DNA of 64,000 nucleotides. Origin: an uncultured Collinsella sp. (GTDB lineage Bacteria > Actinomycetota > Coriobacteriia > Coriobacteriales > Coriobacteriaceae). The DNA lies in assembly GCA_944321445.1 (NCBI GenBank), contig CALULJ010000005.1, positions 1 to 64,000 of the forward strand, written 5' to 3'. Below are positions 52,321 through 58,570 of the stretch, one piece after another. Positions within the stretch are counted from its first letter, which is position 1. Every line of letters begins with the position of its first letter. The position numbers and the translations under genes were made by a program. The notes beneath the pieces were generated by a model. It did no database searches. It saw nothing but the letters and a program-made list of their open reading frames with translations, and had not been told where the DNA came from.

Positions 52321-52830
52321 ATGGAGGCCATCAAGCGGTATTGGCGCGCTCTGGGAGAGGCCCCACGTGCGGCGATTTTCAAGTGTTTGCGGTTCGAGCT
52401 CGTTCTCAGCGTGGTGGTGACGATCATCTGCGTGATCGCTGCATGCATCGCGTTCGATGCGCTCGAGCGGGAGGATATACTCGGTGCATTTCAGGTGCCG
52501 GGCTTCCTGGTTTTGCTTTTAATCGTTTCCCTCATCTGCGTCATTTACGGCTACGTGCTCGTGTATCGCGCGTATCGCGCGGTCAAACAGTGGCTGTTCT
52601 CGTTGAACGCTTCGGGGTATCCCACCGAAGCGACCTGGACGGCAAAAGACACCTGGCTGCTTGCTGTGGCGCTTGTCGGCTTCACAGGCCTGCTGCCCAA
52701 TCTCATCGGCGTCATCACGGAAATCGCACTCGGTGAATGGTCCGCCTCCCTGCCTGGCATAGTTGTCTGGGTGGTCATCGGCATCGTTACGACGCCTATC
52801 GCTGCTCGGCGCTACATCCCCCTCTCGTGA
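52321..52830 (+). CDS. hypothetical membrane protein, four predicted spans
   Basis: The 169-residue product has hydrophobic segments near 24-46 (LVLSVVVTIICVIAACIAF), 58-80 (VPGFLVLLLIVSLICVIYGYVLV), 113-130 (TWLLAVALVGFTGLLPNLIG) and 143-158 (LPGIVVWVVIGIVTTPI). It starts with a short basic segment (MEAIKRYWRALGEAPRAAIF). ATG 52321 has GGGGAGGAG upstream. No family is recognised. It lies between REP-type repeats, a typical accessory location. Confidence 0.7.
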   Translation: MEAIKRYWRALGEAPRAAIFKCLRFELVLSVVVTIICVIAACIAFDALEREDILGAFQVPGFLVLLLIVSLICVIYGYVLVYRAYRAVKQWLFSLNASGYPTEATWTAKDTWLLAVALVGFTGLLPNLIGVITEIALGEWSASLPGIVVWVVIGIVTTPIAARRYIPLS

Positions 52831-52860
52831 AAGTTTGGGGCCTATCCCCAAACTTGCATG
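52831..52860. repeat. left inverted terminal repeat of a small cassette
   Basis: AAGTTTGGGGCC-TATCCCCAAACTTGCATG: a hairpin plus CTTGCATG. The right copy (53459-53488) is its reverse complement over 30 bases with one central mismatch. Confidence 0.88.
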
Positions 52861-52908
52861 ATTTACACTGGGTGTCGAGGATGATGCCTCTTGAAAGGGG
52901 ATTAGGGC

Positions 52909-53181
52909 ATGATGTACCCGTTTATGACCCTCAACGACGGAACTGAGATCGTTCACTCCGATATGGACTCAAGTGGAAGGGTGAAGGTCTATATCGAGAA
53001 GGCAGATGCCAAGGACTGCTTCCACCATGTGACCTGCTATCTTCCTGAGGGCGTTTGGAAGGACAATTACGGCTTTACCGATGATGAACTCGCATATCTG
53101 AGGGATGTTGTCGATTCCACTTCCAATCTCATCCTGGAGTTCGCTGCTGATGGGGGATTCGAACATGCCGCAGGTTTTTAA
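52909..53181 (+). CDS. hypothetical protein, partner of a DUF4160-like gene
   Basis: The 90-residue acidic product starts MMYPFMTLNDGTEIVHSDM and has DGRVKVYIEKADAKDCFHH-like beta/alpha sequence, ending AADGGFEHAAGF. I recognise no characterised family. GAAAGGGGA precedes the ATG. Its end overlaps the start of the following frame by 17 bases, so the two are translationally coupled. Overlapping small pairs with DUF4160/DUF2442 proteins are often considered toxin-antitoxin-like, but that is only suggestive here. Both genes are enclosed by the inverted repeats at 52831 and 53459. Confidence 0.6.
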   Translation: MMYPFMTLNDGTEIVHSDMDSSGRVKVYIEKADAKDCFHHVTCYLPEGVWKDNYGFTDDELAYLRDVVDSTSNLILEFAADGGFEHAAGF

Positions 53182-53442
53182 AATCGGTTCCTATTGGGTT
53201 ATTTCTGGACCAATGAAGGCGATCCCCTCGAGCCGGTGCATGTTCACGTGTCCGAAGGCTGTCCGACAGCTCAATCGACTAAGATTTGGATAACGAAAGC
53301 AGGGAAGACGTATCTCTGCAATAACAACTCGCACATTCCCGCTCGCACGCTTCGCAACATCATGCGCATTATCGAAGCGCGTTCTGCTGAGATTATTGAA
53401 AAGTGGGTTGAGTATTTCGGCTCTGCTCATTTCTATTGCTAA
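53165..53442 (+). pseudogene. DUF4160-type protein interrupted by a one-base frameshift
   Basis: ATG 53165 encodes MPQVFKIGSYWV, and then the frame goes wrong (ISGPMK). The alternative frame from 53199 continues with the expected YFWTNEGDPLEPVHVHVSEG...KIWITKAGKTYL...IPARTLRNIMRII. Adding one T in GGGTTATTTC (53196-53205) would restore YWVYFWTNEGDP, so a one-base deletion is likely. The restored product would be about 92 residues, the usual DUF4160 length. Either the gene is dead, or expression needs frameshifting at this T-rich site. It ends within the inverted-repeat cassette. Confidence 0.7.
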
Positions 53443-53458
53443 GCGAGTGATTCCTTCG

Positions 53459-53488
53459 CATGCAAGTTTGGGGCCTGTCCCCAAACTT
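53459..53488. repeat. right inverted terminal repeat of the small cassette
   Basis: CATGCAAGTTTGGGGCC-TGTCCCCAAACTT, the reverse complement of 52831-52860 apart from the central base. Confidence 0.88.
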
Positions 53489-53509
53489 TAAGGGGGAGCG
53501 CTCGCCAGG

Positions 53510-53608
53510 GGGGGGGACCTGTCCCCGCGCGCGCCAAAGTGGCCTCCCTCACCCCCACGCACGCCAAAGTGGCGTTTGGCACCCCCGTCCCCAGAGACGC
53601 CAATCTGC
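53510..53608. repeat. REP-B type repeat before rpsO
   Basis: Contains GGGGACCTGTCCCC, two GCCAAAGTGGC palindromes (from about 53547 and 53569) and CACCCCCGTCCCCAGAGACG. Similar to 36797-36895. The remaining gap to rpsO contains a possible -10 TACTAT (53639-53644). Confidence 0.75.
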
Positions 53609-53731
53609 GTGCAGTTCTCGTGAACGCCGGGGGCTGTGGTACTATTAGCAGCTGTTGGATACCCGCACTTAGATGCTCGCTGCACCGGCGGCTTCCCAGT
53701 GCTGGGCGTACGTTTAGAGAAAGGTGTAACC

Positions 53732-54010
53732 ATGACCATCTCCAAGGAGCGCAAGGCCGAGCTCACCGCGCAGTTTGGCAACAGCCCCGTCGACACCGGC
53801 AACCCCAAGGTTCAGGTTGCCATCCTCACCGAGCGCATCCGTGAGCTCACCGAGCACATGAAGACCCACCAGAAGGACTTCCACACCCGCCGCGGTCTGC
53901 TCATGCTCGTCGGTCGTCGTCGCCGCCTGCTTTCCTACATCAAGAAGCACGACATCTTCGAGTACCGTGCTCTCATCAAGGAGCTCGGCATCCGCGACAA
54001 CATCCAGTAA
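53732..54010 (+). CDS. rpsO: 30S ribosomal protein S15
   Basis: S15 binds the central domain of 16S rRNA early in assembly. The 92-residue product has the family core FGNSPVDTGNPKVQVAILTERIRELTEHM and HDIFEYRALIKELGIRDN. ATG 53732 follows AAAGGTGTAACC; the longer in-frame extension is not S15-like. rpsO-pnp adjacency is nearly universal. The leader of about 90 bases may hold the S15 autoregulatory structure, but I cannot assign one. Confidence 0.96.
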   Translation: MTISKERKAELTAQFGNSPVDTGNPKVQVAILTERIRELTEHMKTHQKDFHTRRGLLMLVGRRRRLLSYIKKHDIFEYRALIKELGIRDNIQ

Positions 54011-54025
54011 CACATTGTGCATGCA

Positions 54026-54049
54026 GGAGCCCCCGCGGGGGCTCCTTTT
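54026..54049 (+). terminator. rho-independent terminator after rpsO
   Basis: GGAGCCCCCGCGGGGGCTCC followed by TTTT. It lies 15 bases after the rpsO stop; read-through or a second promoter would feed pnp. Confidence 0.88.
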
Positions 54050-54082
54050 CATGTAAGGGGCCGCAATCGCGTCCTCTACACC

Positions 54083-54137
54083 GCCTGCGGGGCAAACCGC
54101 AGGCCCTATCGAGGCCCGTACGCAATGGGGCGTACGG
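54083..54137 (+). promoter_or_regulatory. two leader hairpins upstream of pnp
   Basis: GCCTGCGG/CCGCAGGC (54083-54104) and CCGTACGC/GCGTACGG (54116-54137), the second ending a few bases before the ribosome site. Such stems are targets of RNase III/PNPase autoregulation in other bacteria; here that role is inferred. Confidence 0.55.
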
Positions 54138-54152
54138 AGATGAAGGAGAAAA

Positions 54153-56420
54153 ATGTCACTCGTTTCGAAAACCTTTGAGCTGTACGGCAAGACCTACACC
54201 CTCGAGTCCGGCGAGCTCGCCAAGCAGGCCACCGGCGCCGCGCTGGTCAAGCAGGGCGACACCACCGCGCTCGTCACGGTGGTCGTGTCCAAGGAGCGCA
54301 AGAACTACGACTTCTTCCCGCTGACCGTCGACTTCAACGAGAAGATGTACGCCGCGGGCCGCATCCCCGGCGGCTACCTCAAGCGCGAGGGCCGTCCCAG
54401 CGAGAAGGCTACGCTCACCGCGCGCATGATCGACCGCCCTATCCGTCCGAGCTTCCCGGACGGCTTCCGCAACGAGGTCCAGATCGTGGCGACCTCGCTC
54501 GTGGCCGACCAGAAGAACCCCATCGACGTCATCTGCACCATGGGTGCCTCGCTTTCCCTCACGCTCGGCGGCGTGCCCTTTGAGGGCCCGCTCGCGTGCG
54601 TGCGCATCGGCCGCAACGTCGAGACCGGCGAGTTCATCGTCAACCCCACCTATGAGGAGCGCGAGAACTCCGACCTCGACCTGGAGCTCGCGGGCACCCG
54701 CGACTTCATCTCCATGGTGGAGGCCGGCGCCAACGAGGTGACCGAGGAGGACATGCTGGCCGCCATGCAGTTCGGCCAGGAGGCCATCGGTGCCTTCTGC
54801 GACGCCCAGCTCGCCTTCGTCGAGGAGTGGGAGCGCGTTAACGGCCCCATCGAGCCCAAGGAGTACATCCTCGACCAGCCCGTGCCGGAGGTCGAGGAGC
54901 GCATCTTCGCCCACTACGACGAGATGTACGCCGCACTTTCCGACGCCGACAAGCTTTCGCGTATCGCCCACGTCGAGGAGCTGAAGGAGCGCATCCGCGC
55001 AGAGTTCACCGAGGAGGAGCAGCTCGAGTGGGAGCGCGAGATTCCGGTGAACCTCAAGAAGCTCGAGAAGAAGGCCATGCGCACCATGGTCGTCGAGACG
55101 GGCGAGCGCGTCGACGGTCGTGCCGCCGACGAGATTCGCCCCATCATGGTGAAGGATTCCTACCTGCCGCTCGTGCACGGCTCCGGCCTGTTCCAGCGCG
55201 GCCAGACCCAGGTGCTCTCCGTGCTTTCGCTCGGTATGCTGAACGAGGGCCAGCGCCTGGATACCATCGAGCCGGTCGAGGGTAAGCGCTACATGCACCA
55301 GTACAACTTCCCGCCGTTCTGCACCGGCGAGACCGGCCGCATGGGTTCCCCGAAGCGCCGCGAGATCGGCCACGGCAACCTCGCGGAGCGCGCGCTTCTG
55401 CCCGTGCTGCCCGATGAGGTGGAGTTCCCCTACGCCATCCGCGTCGTCTCCGAGGTCATGGAGTCCAACGGCTCCTCGTCCATGGCGTCCACCTGCGCGA
55501 GCACGCTTGCGCTCATGGACGGCGGCGTGCCGCTGAAGCGCCCCGTGTCCGGCATCGCCATGGGCCTCATCCAGGAGGAGGGCAAGACCGTCGTTTTGTC
55601 CGACATCCAGGGCATCGAGGACTTCCTGGGCGACATGGACTTCAAGGTGACCGGTACCGAGCGCGGCATCACGGCGCTCCAGATGGACAACAAGGCCACC
55701 GGCCTCACCTTCGACATCCTGCGCTCTGCGCTCGAGCAGGCCAAGGCCGGCCGCGCGTTCATCCTGGGCAAGATGCTCGACGTCATCCCTGCGCCGCGTG
55801 AGGCCACGCGCGACACCGCGCCGCGCATCACCTCGATCACCATCCCGGTCGAGAACATCCGCGACGTCATCGGCAAGGGCGGCGAGACCATCCGCGGCAT
55901 TCAGGACGAGACCGGCGCCTCCATCGACATCCACGAGGACGGCACCGTGTTCGTGGGCGGCGTGGGCGATTCCGTCGACGCTGCTGTCGAGCGCATCCAG
56001 CTCATCGTCAAGGTCCCCGAGGTGGGGGAGGAGTACACCGGTCGTGTCGTCTCCATCCAGCCCTTCGGTGCCTTCGTGAACCTGCTGCCCGGCAAGGACG
56101 GTCTGCTGCACATCTCCCGTGTCGCCCAGGGCCGCATCGATAAGGTCGAGGACGTGCTGAACGTCGGCGACGAGGTCAAGGTCAAGGTCATCGAGGTTGA
56201 CGAGCGCGGCAAGATCTCGCTTGACCGCCTCGACAAGCCCGAGGCGCCGGCTGGTTCCGGCTCCGGTGAGGGTGCCGGCAACGGCTTTGGCGGCCGCGCC
56301 CGTCGTGAGCGCTCCGACCGCCCCGGTCGTCCGCGCCGTGAGCACGGGGAGGGCGGCCGCAGCCGTCGCACCCCCGGCGACAACGGCGGCCGCACCCCGC
56401 GCCGTCACCACGAGGGATAA
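54153..56420 (+). CDS. pnp: polyribonucleotide nucleotidyltransferase (PNPase)
   Basis: PNPase degrades RNA 3'-5' by phosphorolysis and can add tails. The 755-residue product has two RNase PH domains (SKERKNYDFFPLTVDFNEKMYAAGRIPGG region near 46-75; the second with GGVPLKRPVSGIAMG near 457), then a KH domain (IRDVIGKGGETIRGIQDETG near 569) and an S1 domain (YTGRVVSIQPFGAFVNLLPGKDGLLHIS near 630). An Arg/Gly-rich tail (about 707-755) is added, as in several actinobacteria. GAAGGAG precedes ATG 54153. rnj follows after a repeat-filled gap, so both RNA decay enzymes are neighbours. Confidence 0.97.
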   Translation: MSLVSKTFELYGKTYTLESGELAKQATGAALVKQGDTTALVTVVVSKERKNYDFFPLTVDFNEKMYAAGRIPGGYLKREGRPSEKATLTARMIDRPIRPSFPDGFRNEVQIVATSLVADQKNPIDVICTMGASLSLTLGGVPFEGPLACVRIGRNVETGEFIVNPTYEERENSDLDLELAGTRDFISMVEAGANEVTEEDMLAAMQFGQEAIGAFCDAQLAFVEEWERVNGPIEPKEYILDQPVPEVEERIFAHYDEMYAALSDADKLSRIAHVEELKERIRAEFTEEEQLEWEREIPVNLKKLEKKAMRTMVVETGERVDGRAADEIRPIMVKDSYLPLVHGSGLFQRGQTQVLSVLSLGMLNEGQRLDTIEPVEGKRYMHQYNFPPFCTGETGRMGSPKRREIGHGNLAERALLPVLPDEVEFPYAIRVVSEVMESNGSSSMASTCASTLALMDGGVPLKRPVSGIAMGLIQEEGKTVVLSDIQGIEDFLGDMDFKVTGTERGITALQMDNKATGLTFDILRSALEQAKAGRAFILGKMLDVIPAPREATRDTAPRITSITIPVENIRDVIGKGGETIRGIQDETGASIDIHEDGTVFVGGVGDSVDAAVERIQLIVKVPEVGEEYTGRVVSIQPFGAFVNLLPGKDGLLHISRVAQGRIDKVEDVLNVGDEVKVKVIEVDERGKISLDRLDKPEAPAGSGSGEGAGNGFGGRARRERSDRPGRPRREHGEGGRSRRTPGDNGGRTPRRHHEG

Positions 56421-56423
56421 GTA

Positions 56424-56451
56424 GGTTCCGCGGTTCTACCGAACCGCGGAA
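56424..56451. terminator. terminator-like hairpin after pnp
   Basis: GTTCCGCGGTTC/GAACCGCGGAAC with loop TACC, a perfect 12-bp stem 4 bases after the pnp stop, without a T run. Confidence 0.6.
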
Positions 56452-56466
56452 CTGCTCGACGCTGCG

Positions 56467-56564
56467 GCTGCCCCAGGCGCCCGACCTCGCCGTTCAGCTT
56501 CGGCGGCATGGCCCGAAGGCCTATGCCGCCTCGCTTCGCGGCGATCTCGGGCGCCTGGGGCAGC
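56467..56564. repeat. 98-bp nested palindrome
   Basis: Arms GCTGCCCCAGGCGCCCGA (56467-56484) and its reverse complement (56547-56564) enclose an inner inverted repeat GGCGGCAT...ATGCCGCC and CGCCG/CGGCG segments. Not seen elsewhere in the window. Confidence 0.85.
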
Positions 56565-56611
56565 CTCGCTGACTGAGTACTCGACCTACAAGTCACCATC
56601 GCGCTAAATCG

Positions 56612-56675
56612 CCAAATGGGGGCAGGTCATTTTTTGTCGACATGTGTCGACCAAAAGTGACCTGCCCCCATTTGG
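56612..56675. repeat. 64-bp nested palindrome
   Basis: CCAAATGGGGGCAGGTCA (56612-56629) pairs exactly with 56658-56675; inside it GTCGAC-ATG-TGTCGAC forms another stem. Confidence 0.85.
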
Positions 56676-56677
56676 AT

Positions 56678-56708
56678 GACGCACTTCTCCCCAGGGGAGA
56701 AGTGCGTC
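56678..56708. repeat. 15-bp-arm palindrome, copy 2
   Basis: GACGCACTTCTCCCC-A-GGGGAGAAGTGCGTC, identical to 20222-20252 apart from the central base. Confidence 0.88.
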
Positions 56709-56753
56709 CACATGTGGCGATTACGCTGTTCGTGTAGGGATAGATTTGGGTAA

Positions 56754-56782
56754 GGTTATATCCTTTCGCTTGTTGGTACAAT
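56754..56782 (+). promoter_or_regulatory. candidate promoter of rnj
   Basis: GGTTAT (56754-56759), 17 bases, -10 TACAAT (56777-56782), with a leader of about 105 bases. The sequence GGTTATAT...GGTACAAT matches the dnaJ-upstream promoter at 36913-36941 in bases and spacing. Confidence 0.5.
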
Positions 56783-56892
56783 CAACTATCACTGTGATTC
56801 GCCCGCATCTCACGCGCGGCGCGATATGAACGTCACGGCGGCGCGACCGCCGTTTTGAATAGAGGTACACAAGAAAGGATTTTCCGCTCAAC

Positions 56893-58569
56893 ATGGCAAC
56901 AACCAAGAAGAAGCCCGCGCCGCTCAAGATCATTCCCTTGGGCGGCCTTGACGGCATCGGCAAGAACATGACCGTCTTCGAGTGCGGAGACGACATGGTT
57001 CTCGTCGACGCCGGCCTTATGTTCCCCGACGACACGCAGCCCGGCATCGACCTGGTGCTGCCCGATTACACCTACGTCCTTGAGCACGAGGACAAGCTCC
57101 GCGGCATCGTGGTCACCCACGGCCACGAGGACCACACCGGTTCGCTGCCGTATTTGCTGCAGGACCTCAACAACAAGGTGCCCATCTTCTCCAGCAAGCT
57201 CACGCTCGGCTTCATCGAGGGCAAGCTCAGCGAGTTCCGCATCCGCGCGCCGAAGTTCCGCGAGGTCACGGGCGGCAGCCATGTGAACCTGGGCTGCATC
57301 CAGCTCGATTTCTTCTCCATGACGCACTCCATCCCCGGTGCGCTGGGCGTCTTCATCCGCACGCCGCAGGGCACGGTGCTCCACACGGGCGACTTCAAGC
57401 TCGACCAGACGCCCATCGACGGTGTGACGCCGGACTACGGCGCCATCAGCCGCTTCGCCAAGCAGGGCATCGACCTGCTCATGTCCGACTCCACGAACGC
57501 CAACCGCCCGGGCTTCACCAAGTCCGAGGCCGAGGTCGGCCCGTCGCTCTACGCCGCCATCAAGAACGCGCCCGGCCGCGTGTTCGTGGCGAGCTTCTCG
57601 AGCCACATCCACCGCCTCCAGCAGATCTGTGACGCCGCGCGCCGCTGCCACCGCAAGATCGTGGTAACCGGTCGCTCTATGCTCACGAACACCCGCGTCG
57701 CGCGCGAGCTCGGCTATCTCGACATCCCCGAAGAGGACATCATCGACGCCTACGAGATCAACAACATCCCGGAGGACCAGATCGTCGTCATGTGCACCGG
57801 TTCGCAGGGCGAGCCGCTTTCGGCGCTCTCGCGCATGGCCAACGGCGAGCACAAGACGCTTTCCATGCACGACGGCGACACCGTCATCATCTCCGCAACG
57901 CCCATCCCCGGCAACGAGAAGGGCGTCCAGCAGGTGGTGAACAGCCTCGCGAAGATCGGCTGTGACGTCTACGACAAGAACCGCACGCTCGTGCACGTAT
58001 CCGGCCATGGTAGTCAAGAGGAGCTCAAGCTCATGCTCGCCATGACGCGTCCGAGCTACTTCATGCCCGTCCACGGCGAGGCCGTGCACCTGCGCGCCCA
58101 CGCCGAGCTCGCGCGCAAGGTGGGCATCCCCAACGACCACATCTTCATCCTCGATAACGGCGATTCGCTCGAGATGCGCTCCGGCCAGGTCAAGCGCGGC
58201 CCGTCGGTGGAGTCCGGCGTGGTTTACGTCGACGGCCTGCGCATCGGCGACACCGACCCCATCGTCCTGCGCGATCGCCAGAAGCTCGCGAACGACGGCA
58301 TGGTCACCGCCGTCGCCATCGTCTCGCTCAAGCGCAAGCGCATCGACGCCATCGAGTTCTCGGGCCGCGGCGTGTCGTTCACCATCGACGACGAGTTCTC
58401 GGCCGATGCCTCCGCTGCCATCATGAAGATGATCGAGAAGGGCTCGTTCAACTTCACCAGCAGCGGTACCGACGCGCTGCGCAAGGCCGTGCGCGACTCG
58501 CTGTCCAACTTCATCTGGAATCGCACGCACACGCGCCCGATGATCATTCCGGTCGTCATGGAGGTCTAG
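56893..58569 (+). CDS. rnj: ribonuclease J
   Basis: RNase J is a metallo-beta-lactamase/beta-CASP nuclease with 5'-3' exo- and endonuclease activity, central to mRNA decay and rRNA maturation. The 558-residue product has PLGGLDGIGKNMTVFE at the start, the zinc motif HGHEDHTG (76-83), the SDSTNANRPG beta-CASP segment near 197, and HVSGHGSQEELKLML near 370. GAAAGGAT precedes ATG 56893. It lies between pnp and ftsK; there is no RNase E gene in view, consistent with an RNase J-based decay system. Confidence 0.95.
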   Translation: MATTKKKPAPLKIIPLGGLDGIGKNMTVFECGDDMVLVDAGLMFPDDTQPGIDLVLPDYTYVLEHEDKLRGIVVTHGHEDHTGSLPYLLQDLNNKVPIFSSKLTLGFIEGKLSEFRIRAPKFREVTGGSHVNLGCIQLDFFSMTHSIPGALGVFIRTPQGTVLHTGDFKLDQTPIDGVTPDYGAISRFAKQGIDLLMSDSTNANRPGFTKSEAEVGPSLYAAIKNAPGRVFVASFSSHIHRLQQICDAARRCHRKIVVTGRSMLTNTRVARELGYLDIPEEDIIDAYEINNIPEDQIVVMCTGSQGEPLSALSRMANGEHKTLSMHDGDTVIISATPIPGNEKGVQQVVNSLAKIGCDVYDKNRTLVHVSGHGSQEELKLMLAMTRPSYFMPVHGEAVHLRAHAELARKVGIPNDHIFILDNGDSLEMRSGQVKRGPSVESGVVYVDGLRIGDTDPIVLRDRQKLANDGMVTAVAIVSLKRKRIDAIEFSGRGVSFTIDDEFSADASAAIMKMIEKGSFNFTSSGTDALRKAVRDSLSNFIWNRTHTRPMIIPVVMEV

Positions 58570-58570
58570 C

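Noticed and set aside
53636-53731. N-terminal extension of rpsO
   Set aside because: The added residues are unlike S15, and AAAGGTG is correctly placed for ATG 53732.
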